From: Micromonospora narathiwatensis
GTDB taxonomy: Bacteria > Actinomycetota > Actinomycetes > Mycobacteriales > Micromonosporaceae
Reading direction: 5' to 3'
Assembly (NCBI RefSeq): GCF_900089605.1
Contig: NZ_LT594324.1
Span: forward strand, 1,612,001 to 1,676,000
DNA: 64,000 bases
Shown: piece after piece, positions 53,027 to 61,344 of the stretch
Layout: each line of letters starts with the position of its first letter
How positions within the stretch are numbered: position 1 is the first letter of the stretch
Notes under the pieces: generated by a model
Database searches by the model: none
The model's input: only the letters and a program-made list of their open reading frames with translations
Told to the model about the DNA's origin: nothing
Position numbers and translations under genes: made by a program

Positions 53027-53561
53027 GCGCCAGCACGGGTCGGATGGACCGCTCGATCTCCTCGGCGCAGCGTCGGAAGTCGGTCGGTGAGCCACCGATC
53101 GGATCGCGCAGGTCGTCCGTGTCGGGGGCGGCGGGTTGCAGCCGCCCCCGGGCGCGGGCCGCCGCCTCGACCGCGGTGCGCAGCGGCGACCTGCTGCGCG
53201 CCCCGGTCAGCTCGGCCGCGGCGGCCAGCCGGCCGAACTGGCGGAGCGTGAAGGTCCGGTGCAGCGCGGCCGGCGCCAGCGCCGTGCAGACGGACCGTTG
53301 CCGCCGGGTCGCGGTCAGCACCAGCGCGGCCCCGGTGAGGTGCTCGGGGCGCAGCCGGCGGGTGCGGAAGGCCGCCGGGTCCGCGTCGGTCCCGGCCGCG
53401 ACCTCGATCGCGTACGGGTGCATGGCCGCACCGTCGACGGCGTCGGTCCCCGCGCTGGCCACGCTGACCGGCAGGTCGGCGAGGAGCCGGCGGGCGATGT
53501 ACTCCGCCATCGGGGACCGGCACATGTTGGCGTGGCAGACGAAGAGCATCCCGTCGACCAT
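53007..53561 (-). CDS. Low-molecular-weight protein tyrosine phosphatase
   Basis: A 184-residue phosphatase that should remove phosphate from tyrosine of the neighbouring BY-kinase. The P-loop is FVCHANMCRSPMAEY, where C-x5-R is intact. The general-acid aspartate lies in DLRDPIGGS near residue 150. The ATG at 53561 follows GAGGGG. Its 3' end overlaps the end of the BY-kinase gene by 20 bases in the convergent orientation, so the two transcripts are antisense there. Kinase-phosphatase pairs of this kind control polysaccharide export in many bacteria. Confidence 0.92.
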   Translation of the reverse strand: MVDGMLFVCHANMCRSPMAEYIARRLLADLPVSVASAGTDAVDGAAMHPYAIEVAAGTDADPAAFRTRRLRPEHLTGAALVLTATRRQRSVCTALAPAALHRTFTLRQFGRLAAAAELTGARSRSPLRTAVEAAARARGRLQPAAPDTDDLRDPIGGSPTDFRRCAEEIERSIRPVLALIGTAG

Positions 53562-53705
53562 CTGCACCCCTCTCGTCGGCGCGGTCGCGGGACGGATCGC
53601 CGCGACGGCGGTGTTCCGGCGGTCGCGGCCGGACGCAGAGGGGATGCGTGCATCGTACGGGGTTCGCCCCGTCGGGTGTCGTGCGGCCGCGCCGGGAGTC
53701 CGACC

Positions 53706-54935
53706 ATGAAGATCGGCATTCTGTCGTACCACTTCCCGCCGGAGCCGGCGTTCATCCCCGGCAGCCTCGCCGAGGAACTGGCCGCCCGGGGCCACGAGGT
53801 ACGCGTGCTCACCGGCTTCCCGGACTACCCCGGCGGGCACGTCTATCCGGGCTGGCGGCAGCGCTGGCGGCACCAGACCCACAGCGAGCGGCTGACCGTC
53901 CGCCGGGTGCCCCGGTACGCCGGGGGTGACGGTTCGGCGGGGACGCGGATGGCCAGCTGGCTCTCCTTCGCCGGCAGCGTGGCGTTGACCGGCCGGCGCT
54001 ACCTCGGCGACGTGGACGCCCTGTACGTCTTCCAGCTCCCGGCGGTCACCTTCGCCACCGCCGGCCTGCTGCGGTTGCTCGGCCGGGTGCCGACCGTGCT
54101 GCACGTGCAGGACATCTGGCCGGAGGAGGAGCAGACCCGGGCCGGTGAGGCCCACCGGTTCTCCGGGCGGCTCGGCGCGACCCTGCGCCGGATCTACCAG
54201 GAGGCCGACGGCATAGCGGTGAGCGCCCCGTCCATGGGGGAACTGGTGGTCTCCGGCGGCGCCGAGCCGGGCCGGGTGCGGGTGGTGCTCAACTGGACCG
54301 ATGAGCGGATCTTCCGGCCGACCGAGCCGAGCCGGGCGGCCCAGCGACTGATCCGCCGGGACAGCCGGTGCGTGGTCATGCACGCCGGGACCATCGGCGT
54401 ACGCCAGGGCCTGGAGACCGCGGTGCGCGCGGCGGCGGCGTTGGGCGACCGGATGGACCTGGTCCTGGTCGGCTCGGGAGCCGAGGAGCGGCGGGTGCGG
54501 GGGCTCGCCGCCGAGCTGCGGGCGGACAACGTCCGGTTCGTCGAACGCCGGTCGCCGCTGGACATGCCGGAACTCTACGCGGCGGCCGACTACCAGCTCG
54601 TCATGTTGCGCGACCTGCCGGAGCTGCGCGGCATGGTGCCCGGGAAGCTGCAGGCGGCCCTCTCCTGCGCCTCGCCGGTGGTCGCCTCGGCCGGCGGCGA
54701 CACGGCGTCGGTGGTGGAGCGGGCCCGGGCCGGGCTCTCCTGCCCGCCGGAGGACTGGGCCGCGCTGGCCGACCGGTTCTGGCTGGCCGCGGCGATCCCA
54801 CCGCCCGCCCGGGTCGACATGGGCCGGCGGGGACGCGACGCCTACCTGCGGGAGATGTCGCTGCGGGCCGGCGTCGACCGGATCGAACAGATGCTCCAGG
54901 ACGTCACCTCGCGGGCCGGCCGTCGGCGCCGGTGA
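53706..54935 (+). CDS. Glycosyltransferase family 4 (WbuB-like)
   Basis: A 409-residue GT-B glycosyltransferase that adds a sugar from a nucleotide-sugar donor during polysaccharide synthesis at the inner face of the membrane. The N-terminal domain has ILSYHFPPEPAFIPGSLAEE and VLTGFPDYPGGHVYPGW, a hallmark of WbuB-like enzymes; VLHVQDIWPEE is the central acceptor-side motif. The donor domain contains AGTIGVRQGLETAVRAAAAL, and a C-terminal GKLQAALSCASPVVASAGGD replaces the canonical E-x7-E region (a K is present, glutamate spacing differs). ATG 53706 has GGGAG upstream. Confidence 0.9.
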   Translation: MKIGILSYHFPPEPAFIPGSLAEELAARGHEVRVLTGFPDYPGGHVYPGWRQRWRHQTHSERLTVRRVPRYAGGDGSAGTRMASWLSFAGSVALTGRRYLGDVDALYVFQLPAVTFATAGLLRLLGRVPTVLHVQDIWPEEEQTRAGEAHRFSGRLGATLRRIYQEADGIAVSAPSMGELVVSGGAEPGRVRVVLNWTDERIFRPTEPSRAAQRLIRRDSRCVVMHAGTIGVRQGLETAVRAAAALGDRMDLVLVGSGAEERRVRGLAAELRADNVRFVERRSPLDMPELYAAADYQLVMLRDLPELRGMVPGKLQAALSCASPVVASAGGDTASVVERARAGLSCPPEDWAALADRFWLAAAIPPPARVDMGRRGRDAYLREMSLRAGVDRIEQMLQDVTSRAGRRRR

Positions 54936-55025
54936 CGGCGAGCGCGATTCGCGGAACAGGACGCGAATCGCCAAAACGCCTGATAAAGCCTCCCGGGCCG
55001 CCGGTTTCGTGCTAGAAAGCGATCA

Positions 55026-56846
55026 ATGGTGGATTCTGTCCGGTTCGGTGGGGAGAGTGGTGTGACGGATAGCGGGGTGACGCGCCGCCGGCGGCGAAGG
55101 TCCCGGCGACAAACCCGGGTCCGCGTACGGCGGATCCTGCTCACCGGGCTGGTGGTCGTCTCGCTGCTGCTGACCACCGGCGGCTGGGTCGCCTTCCGGG
55201 GCTGGCAGGCCCGGGCGCACCTGCTCAACGCCGCCGGTCTGGCCCGGGAGCTGAGTTCGCAGGTCGTGGGCGGGGACGCCGGCCGGGCCCAGCGCACCCT
55301 GGCCGCCCTCCAGGAGCAGGCCGGTGCCGCCCGTGGCGCGACCGGTGACCCCGGCTGGTGGGTCGCCCAGCGCGCCCCGTACGCCGGGGACGACCTGACC
55401 GCGGTGCGCCAGATCGCCGTGGCGGTGGACGACCTCGCCCGGCTCGCCTTCCCGACCCTGCTGCGGATCGACCTCGCCTCGCTGGTGCCCCGGCAGGGCA
55501 ACCTGGACCTGGCCCGGCTCCGCGCGGTGTCCGCCGAGGTCTCCGCGGCCGACCGGGCGGTGCGGGAGACCGACGCGCGACTGCGGAGGGTGCCGTCCGG
55601 CCGCCTCGTCGGGCAGGTGCGGGACGCGCTCGACGGCCTGCGGACCGAGCTGGATCGGCTCGCCGGTCTGACCGCCGCCGCGGACCAGGGTGCCCGCCTG
55701 CTGCCGCCGCTGCTCGGCGCCGACGGTCCCCGCCGCTACCTGCTCGTCTCCCAGAATCCCGCGGAGCTGCGATCCACCGGGGGCATGTTCGGCGCGTACG
55801 CGGTGCTCAGCGCCGAGAACGGCCGGATCCGGCTGGCCGAGCAGGGCACGAGTACCGGGCTGGGGCGGTTCGACCCGCCGCTGCGGGTGAGCCAGGAGAT
55901 GCGCGCGCTCTGGTCCGACCTGCCGGGGACGTTCCCGGCGGACGTCAACCTCAGCCCGGACTTTCCCGCCGCGGCGGCGCTGTACCGGGAGATGGTCCGC
56001 CGGAAGACCGGCACGACCGTGGACGGGGTCCTCGCGGTGGATCCGGTGGCGCTGTCGTACCTGCTCGGCGTGATCGGGCCGGTGACCGTGCCCGGCCGAC
56101 CCGCGCTGGCCGCGAGCACGGCGGTCCGGACGCTGCTCAGCGACTCCTACCGGACCCTCGGCGTGCAGGCGCAGGACGACTACTTCGCGAAGGCCGCGGC
56201 GGCGGTCTTCACCGAGTTCTTCACCAAGACGGCCGATCCCCGGGAACTTTTGACCGTTTTCAACCGTTCTGTTACTGAACGCCGGATATTGTTCTGGAGT
56301 GCCCGCCCCGAGGAGCAGCGGGTCCTGGGCAACAGCCGGTTGACCGGGACGCTCCCCGAGACGGACACCGTGCCGACGGTCGGCGTGTTCCTCAACGACG
56401 GCAGCGGCGCGAAGCTCGGCTACTACCTGCGGTTCTCGGCCACCCTCACGGTCGGCGACTGCCAGTCGGACGGGCGCCGGGAACTGCGGCTGCGGGTGAC
56501 AGTGCACTCCACCGCCCCCAAGTCCGGTCTGGACGAGTCGGTCACCGGCCTCGCCCTCTCCGGCGACCCGTACACGGCCCGCACGTTCGTGTCCGTGTAC
56601 ACGCCGACCGGCGGGACGGTGCTCGGCGGCCGGCTGGACGGCAGGGACACCGCCATGGGCAGCGGGACCGACCGCCGCCGCCAGGTGACCGTGGCGAACG
56701 TGGAGGTCAAGCCGGGGCGTACCCGGACCCTCGACGTCTCGCTGCTCACCGGCACGACCGCCAGCGGCACGCCCGAGCTGGTGCTCACCCCCACCGTCAC
56801 CCCGTGGACCACCCAAGTTGCCACCGCACCAAGCTGTGAACAGTAG
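55026..56846 (+). CDS. DUF4012 surface-associated protein
   Basis: A 606-residue DUF4012 protein. One membrane helix lies near the N-terminus (ILLTGLVVVSLLLTTGGWVA, about 37-56), the rest is extracellular. Conserved segments are RRYLLVSQNPAELRSTGG, then FGAYAVLSAENG and GVLAVDPVALSYLLGVIGPV, the core of the family. DUF4012 genes are often found in polysaccharide loci of actinobacteria, but the role is unknown. A short stretch (codons at 56244-56300) uses rare AT-rich codons. ATG 55026 starts about 90 bases after the GT stop; the next gene follows by 13 bases. Confidence 0.88.
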   Translation: MVDSVRFGGESGVTDSGVTRRRRRRSRRQTRVRVRRILLTGLVVVSLLLTTGGWVAFRGWQARAHLLNAAGLARELSSQVVGGDAGRAQRTLAALQEQAGAARGATGDPGWWVAQRAPYAGDDLTAVRQIAVAVDDLARLAFPTLLRIDLASLVPRQGNLDLARLRAVSAEVSAADRAVRETDARLRRVPSGRLVGQVRDALDGLRTELDRLAGLTAAADQGARLLPPLLGADGPRRYLLVSQNPAELRSTGGMFGAYAVLSAENGRIRLAEQGTSTGLGRFDPPLRVSQEMRALWSDLPGTFPADVNLSPDFPAAAALYREMVRRKTGTTVDGVLAVDPVALSYLLGVIGPVTVPGRPALAASTAVRTLLSDSYRTLGVQAQDDYFAKAAAAVFTEFFTKTADPRELLTVFNRSVTERRILFWSARPEEQRVLGNSRLTGTLPETDTVPTVGVFLNDGSGAKLGYYLRFSATLTVGDCQSDGRRELRLRVTVHSTAPKSGLDESVTGLALSGDPYTARTFVSVYTPTGGTVLGGRLDGRDTAMGSGTDRRRQVTVANVEVKPGRTRTLDVSLLTGTTASGTPELVLTPTVTPWTTQVATAPSCEQ

Positions 56847-56859
56847 GAGGGAATCCATC

Positions 56860-57498
56860 ATGCGGCTATCCCGCATCATCATGGCGCTCACGGTCGGTCT
56901 GGCCGTGGCGGCCGTGCCGACCGCGGCCGGCGCGGCACAGCCGCAGCCACCGGTCTATCCGCCACCGGTCGCCGGCCTGACCGTCAGCCCGACCACCATC
57001 AGGCTCGGCGAGAGCTTCACGCTGCGGGGCAGGGGGTTCGAGGCGAACGAGCGGGTGTCGATCGACGTCGTCATCTCGGCGTTGCCGGGCGCCGCTCCCG
57101 CCGACGGTACGGCGCGGCGCAGCGACGGCACCACGGTGGCGATGGCCTCGGTGGCCTACGCGCAGCCGTTGTCCGCCCAGCCGCAGCCGGCGCCGCTGCA
57201 CTTCGAGGTGAACGCCGACGGCAGCGGCAACTTCACCGTCACCTACCGGCCGAACCGGCCGGGGCGGTACACCTTCACCGCCACCGGGGAGACCTCGGGC
57301 CGCACGGCCAGCGCCACGGGCATCGTGCTGCCGCCCCGGCCGACCCGGCCGCCCCACAACGACGGCAACCTGCCGGTGACCGGTTCGAGCCTCAGCACGC
57401 CGATGAAGCTCGGCGGTGGGCTGGCGGGCGCGGGCGCGCTGCTGGTGCTGCTGTCCCTGGCCTGGCGGCGTCGTGGCCGCTTCGGGATGGGCCGCTGA
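56860..57498 (+). CDS. Secreted protein with LPVTG-type sorting motif
   Basis: A 212-residue exported protein. Residues 1-25 are a signal peptide (IIMALTVGLAVAAVPTAAGA). About 38-155 resembles one Ig-like domain (VSPTTIRLGESFTLRGRGFE ... VTYRPNRPGRYTFTATGE). The C-terminus has NLPVTGSS (LPVTG at 171-175), a membrane helix (LGGGLAGAGALLVLLSLAW) and a basic tail (RRRGRFG), the arrangement of sortase-anchored proteins. The ATG at 56860 follows AGGAGG. It lies 13 bases after the DUF4012 gene, in the same transcript. No sortase gene is in the window. Confidence 0.88.
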   Translation: MRLSRIIMALTVGLAVAAVPTAAGAAQPQPPVYPPPVAGLTVSPTTIRLGESFTLRGRGFEANERVSIDVVISALPGAAPADGTARRSDGTTVAMASVAYAQPLSAQPQPAPLHFEVNADGSGNFTVTYRPNRPGRYTFTATGETSGRTASATGIVLPPRPTRPPHNDGNLPVTGSSLSTPMKLGGGLAGAGALLVLLSLAWRRRGRFGMGR

Positions 57499-57534
57499 CC
57501 CTGGGCCTGCCGGGCAGGGCCCGGACCGCGAGCG

Positions 57535-57566
57535 GGTGCCCGCCGGACGACCGTCCGGCGGGCACC
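57535..57566. terminator. Terminator of the polysaccharide operon
   Basis: A 14-bp GC stem (57535-57548 with 57553-57566) encloses a GACC loop, about 40 bases after the LPVTG-protein stop. Confidence 0.75.
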
Positions 57567-57592
57567 GCGTATCCGCGGCGCACAATGACGGG

Positions 57593-58012
57593 ATGAGCGC
57601 GGGGCAGCGGTGGGCGGACCGGATCGGCGTCGTCGTGCTGCCCGGTGGCGCGACCGTACGTGGGCGGCGGCTCGTCGCCCCGGCCACCCCGGCCGACTTC
57701 GCCCTGCTCCTGGCCCCCGGACCGACTCCACCCTGGCCGTACCGCCGGATCCGGTGGCCCGACTTCCTCGTGCCGAGCGATCCCGCCGACGCGCTGGACG
57801 CCCTGCGGGAGGCGTGGCGCCGGGCGTACGCCGGGGAGCGGGTGGAGGTCGCCTGCCGGGGCGGCGTCGGCCGGACCGGCACCGCGCTCGCCGCCCTGGC
57901 CGTGCTCGACGGGGTGGCGCCCGAGCAGGCGGTGCCCTGGGTACGCGCCCGCTACCACCCGCGCGCGGTGGAGACCCCGTGGCAGCGGCGGTGGCTGCGC
58001 CGGCTGCGCTGA
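57593..58012 (+). CDS. Protein tyrosine/dual-specificity phosphatase-like protein
   Basis: A 139-residue phosphatase of the cysteine type. VEVACRGGVGRTGTALAALA has C-x5-R-T-G, the active-site loop. The general-acid aspartate may be D58 of RRIRWPDFLVPSD. It is shorter than the classic PTPs and lacks a signal peptide. The ATG at 57593 has only GGCGG-like bases upstream. Substrates are unknown; it lies after the polysaccharide operon and before a D,D-carboxypeptidase, with no overlap. It is the second cysteine phosphatase within 5 kb. Confidence 0.86.
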   Translation: MSAGQRWADRIGVVVLPGGATVRGRRLVAPATPADFALLLAPGPTPPWPYRRIRWPDFLVPSDPADALDALREAWRRAYAGERVEVACRGGVGRTGTALAALAVLDGVAPEQAVPWVRARYHPRAVETPWQRRWLRRLR

Positions 58013-58109
58013 ACGGGCCGCGAGAGATCCGACGGTGACCCTGCGCGACCGGCCGGTGGACCCGGCGTGGCAGAACCCGCCGGTGTCACCACCCCGCGAT
58101 CTTGCGGGT

Positions 58110-58115
58110 TAGTCT
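58110..58115 (+). promoter_or_regulatory. -10 element of a leaderless transcript (TAGTCT)
   Basis: TAGTCT fits TANNNT, eight bases before the ATG at 58124, with no ribosome binding site. Confidence 0.5.
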
Positions 58116-58123
58116 CCCTGGTC

Positions 58124-59419
58124 ATGGAAGCTCGGGTTCTGGCCGCCCTCACCGCCGCCGTCCTTCTGGGCACCGGGACCGCCGTCCCCGCCGCGTACGC
58201 CGCGCCGGTGGAACCGGCTGTTCGGGCCGTGCCCGCCGCGGCCGCCCGCGCCCCCCTGCCCTGCCCGAAGGCGCCGGCACCGAAGGTGTCCCGTCCGCCC
58301 CGGCCGGTGCCGCCGGCGAACGTGGCGGCGGACCGGGTGGTGGGCGGCGAGCGGCTCGACACGCCCGGGTTGGTGACGCCGGACGGCGCACCCGCGCCAC
58401 CGGCCGTCACCGCCACGACCTGGCTGGTCGCCGACCTGGACACCGGAGCCGTGCTGGGCGCCTGCGGCCCGCACGAGTACGGCACCCCGGCCAGTACGCA
58501 GAAGCTGCTGCTCGCGGCCACCATGCTGCCCCGGCTCGACCCGAAGCAGGTGGTCACCGTGACCCCCGACGACCTGAAGATCGAACCCGGCAGTTCGGCG
58601 GTCGGCCTGCTCGTCGGCGGAAAGTACACCGTCGAGACGGTGTGGCTCGGACTGCTGCTCAACTCCGGCAACGAGGCCGCCAACGTGCTGGCCCGGCTCG
58701 GCGGCGGCGCGGACGGCGTGCCCGGCGGCGTACGGGCGATGAACGAGGAGGCCCGGCGGCTCGGCGCCCGGCAGACCCACGCCGTCACCCCGTCCGGGTT
58801 GGACGGCAAGGGACAGTTCACCAGCGCGTACGACCTGGCGCTGATCGGCCGGGCGTGCTTCGCCAACCCGCTGTTCCGCCGCTACGCGCTGACCGAGCAC
58901 ACCCAGATCCCGGCCCAGCCGGCCCTGAAGAAGGGCGGCTTCCAGATCCAGAACGAGAACCAGCTCATCTACCGCTACCAGGGCGCCCTGGGCGGCAAGA
59001 CCGGCTTCACCCAACTGGCCCGGCACAGCTACGTGGGCGGCGCCGAGCGCGACGGACGCCGCCTCGTGGTGACCCTGCTCGGCGCCGAGGCCCGCCCCGT
59101 ACGCGGCTGGCAGCAGGGCGCCCAGCTGCTCGACTGGGGCTTCTCCCTGCCCCGGGACGCCTCGGTCGGCCGGCTGGTCGAGCCCGGCGAGCTGGACGAG
59201 GCGGAGGCGGCCGCGGACGCCTCGCCGGCCGCGCCCACGCCGACCCCGGCCACGCAATGGCGGGGACCGGCCGGAACCGCGCTGAACCGGATGGCCGACG
59301 GTGACTGGCGGATCATCCTGCCGACCGCCGGCATCCTCGCCCTCACCGTCGGCGGTCTCGTGGCGGTACTGGTCCTGCGCCGGGGCCGGTCCCGCCCGGT
59401 CGGCCGCCGCCGCGCCTAG
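58124..59419 (+). CDS. D-alanyl-D-alanine carboxypeptidase (S11, PBP5-like)
   Basis: A 431-residue penicillin-binding protein that trims the terminal D-alanine of peptidoglycan stem peptides at the outer face of the membrane. Catalytic motifs are S124-x2-K127 (ASTQK), SGN (181-183) and KTG (292-294, GGKTGFT). Residues 1-22 are a signal peptide (VLAALTAAVLLGTGTAVPAA). The C-terminal membrane helix is ILPTAGILALTVGGLVAVLV with an RRGRSRP tail. Family proteins are about 380-440 residues, so it is complete. The -10 element eight bases before the ATG marks a leaderless transcript. Confidence 0.94.
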   Translation: MEARVLAALTAAVLLGTGTAVPAAYAAPVEPAVRAVPAAAARAPLPCPKAPAPKVSRPPRPVPPANVAADRVVGGERLDTPGLVTPDGAPAPPAVTATTWLVADLDTGAVLGACGPHEYGTPASTQKLLLAATMLPRLDPKQVVTVTPDDLKIEPGSSAVGLLVGGKYTVETVWLGLLLNSGNEAANVLARLGGGADGVPGGVRAMNEEARRLGARQTHAVTPSGLDGKGQFTSAYDLALIGRACFANPLFRRYALTEHTQIPAQPALKKGGFQIQNENQLIYRYQGALGGKTGFTQLARHSYVGGAERDGRRLVVTLLGAEARPVRGWQQGAQLLDWGFSLPRDASVGRLVEPGELDEAEAAADASPAAPTPTPATQWRGPAGTALNRMADGDWRIILPTAGILALTVGGLVAVLVLRRGRSRPVGRRRA

Positions 59420-59464
59420 CGCCCACCCCGACCGCCGCGCCCGGCGCCCCAGGGCGTTCCCGTC

Positions 59465-59490
59465 GGGCGCCGGCCGCCGCGCCGGCGCCC
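59465..59490. terminator. Candidate terminator after the carboxypeptidase gene
   Basis: GGGCGCCGGC (59465-59474) and GCCGGCGCCC (59481-59490) are exact complements with a six-base loop, in a GC-rich gap. Confidence 0.55.
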
Positions 59491-59538
59491 GCCGGGCGGA
59501 CCGGTGCTGTTGCCGCCCGGCGGACGGCGGAATCACCC

Positions 59539-59544
59539 TATGGT
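59539..59544 (+). promoter_or_regulatory. -10 element of a leaderless transcript (TATGGT)
   Basis: TATGGT fits TANNNT, six bases before the ATG at 59551, with no ribosome binding site. Confidence 0.5.
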
Positions 59545-59550
59545 CGGAGC

Positions 59551-61311
59551 ATGCGGGACAGCGGCGGGGCCGGCTCCGCCGTGCGGGTCCGCCAGCTCCT
59601 CGCCGACCGGGGCGTGCCGGTAAACGCCGTCGCGCCGCTGCCCGGCGATGGTCGCGGGTCGCATCCCTGGCGGGTCACCACCGCCGACGGTCGCGACCTG
59701 TTCGTGAAGCTGTCCGCCGGCCGGCAGCGGGACGCGGGACGCCTGCGCCGGTGGCGTCGGCGGCTGCGCTACCGCCACCTCGACGACGAGCCGGCGTACC
59801 GCGGCGCGGTGCGCAAGACCGGGCACGAGGCGTGCCTGCTGCGGCGTGCCCGGCTTGCCGGTGTCCGGGTGCCGCGCCTGCTGGCCAAGGCCGCCGGGCC
59901 GGCCGGGGAGGGGCTGATCGTCGAGGAGTTCGTGCCGGGCCGGCCGCTGGACACACTGCACCCGGACGAACTCGGCGCGGACGCGCTCGCCGACGTCTGG
60001 CGGCAGGTCGCGTTGCTGCACCGGGCCGGGCTGGCCCACCGTGACCTGCGCGGTGCCAATGTGCTGGTGACCGACTCCACGGCCCGGCTCGTCGCGCTGG
60101 CCGCCGGCACCGACCGGGCCAGCCCCGAGCAGCGCGCCCGCGACCTGGTGGAGCCGCTGGTCACGCTCGCCGGGCTGGCCGGCGTACGCCCGACCGTGGC
60201 CGCCGCCGTCGACCACCTGGGTGCCGCGGCGGTGGCCGACAGCCTGCCCTGGCTGCAACCCGCGCTGCTGTCCCGGCCCGCCCGGCAGACGTCGGCCACC
60301 CGGCCGGGCCTGCTCGACGACCTCCGCGCCGAGATCGCCCACCGCTGCCCGGGCCGCCCCGTGCGTACCGTCCGGGTCGTCCGGTTCACCGGCCGGGGCC
60401 TGTTCCTGCTGGTCATGCTCGGCGTCCTGGGGTACCTCCTGGTGGCCGAGTCCGGCCAGTTCGCCCTGGCGGTGCGGGCGCTGGGACGGGCCAACCCGGC
60501 AGCGGTGACGGGCACCCTGCTGGCGGCCGCGGCGACGTACCCGCTCAGCGCCCTCGCGCTGCGCCTCGCCGCGGCCGGCCGGATCCCCCTCGGCACCACC
60601 GTGTCGGTGCAGGTGGCGTCCGCCTTCGTCAACCGGGTCGCCCCGGGCGCCGTGGGCGGGTTCGCGCTCACCCTGCGCTACCTGCGCCGGAAGGGCCTGC
60701 CGTTGCCGGTCGCGGCCACCGCCGTCGCCGTCGACCGGGTGGCCGGCGTGCTCGCCGTCGCCGTGTTGCTGCCCGTCCTGCTGCCCTTCGCGCGGGGCTC
60801 GACGGAGCACCTGCGCGCCGCGGTCGCCGGCCGGGGCTGGGTGGTGCTGCTCGTCGGGCTCGGTCTGCTGGTGCTGGCCGGCATCGCGATCGGCACGCCC
60901 CGCTGGCGGGCCCGCGCCCGCCACGCCGGTCGGCAGGCGCTCGACGCGCTGCGCTCGCTGGCCCGCAGCGGGCGGGTGGCGCGGCTGTTGACCGTCGACG
61001 TGGCGCTCACCCTGGCGTACGCGACCGCGCTCTGGCTCTCGCTGCTCGCCGTCGGGCTGCCCGCCGAGCCGGCCCTGGTCGCCCCGGTGGTGCTGGTGTC
61101 CGTGGTGGGCGAGGGGGTGTCCACCGCCGCGCCGACTCCCGGCGGGCTGGGCGCCACCGAGGCGGCGCTGGTCTCCGGCCTGCTGCTCTACGGGGTCCCG
61201 GCGGGCACCGCGGTCGCCGGGGTGCTGATCTACCGGCTCGCCACGTTCTGGCTGCCGGTGCTGCCCGGGTACGTGGCGCTGCGGCTGCTGGTGCGCCGAC
61301 GCGCCGTCTGA
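59551..61311 (+). CDS. Kinase-like domain fused to an LPG-synthase/flippase-type membrane domain
   Basis: A 586-residue fusion. Residues about 1-270 are a protein-kinase-like domain: K53 in LFVKLSAGR, an HRDLRGANV catalytic loop (H163, D165, N170), but the metal-binding DFG is replaced by A184-A185-G186 (LVALAAG), so catalysis is probably lost. Residues about 285-580 form six to eight membrane helices of the lysylphosphatidylglycerol synthase/flippase family (UPF0104): GAVGGFALTLRYLRRKGLPL, and GEGVSTAAPTPGGLGATEAA. Such domains move lipids or lipid-linked sugars. It is the first gene of a run ending at the window edge. The ATG has a -10 element six bases upstream. Confidence 0.88.
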   Translation: MRDSGGAGSAVRVRQLLADRGVPVNAVAPLPGDGRGSHPWRVTTADGRDLFVKLSAGRQRDAGRLRRWRRRLRYRHLDDEPAYRGAVRKTGHEACLLRRARLAGVRVPRLLAKAAGPAGEGLIVEEFVPGRPLDTLHPDELGADALADVWRQVALLHRAGLAHRDLRGANVLVTDSTARLVALAAGTDRASPEQRARDLVEPLVTLAGLAGVRPTVAAAVDHLGAAAVADSLPWLQPALLSRPARQTSATRPGLLDDLRAEIAHRCPGRPVRTVRVVRFTGRGLFLLVMLGVLGYLLVAESGQFALAVRALGRANPAAVTGTLLAAAATYPLSALALRLAAAGRIPLGTTVSVQVASAFVNRVAPGAVGGFALTLRYLRRKGLPLPVAATAVAVDRVAGVLAVAVLLPVLLPFARGSTEHLRAAVAGRGWVVLLVGLGLLVLAGIAIGTPRWRARARHAGRQALDALRSLARSGRVARLLTVDVALTLAYATALWLSLLAVGLPAEPALVAPVVLVSVVGEGVSTAAPTPGGLGATEAALVSGLLLYGVPAGTAVAGVLIYRLATFWLPVLPGYVALRLLVRRRAV

Positions 61312-61344
61312 CCGGCACCCGGCGTGGACGGCACGACTCTGGGT

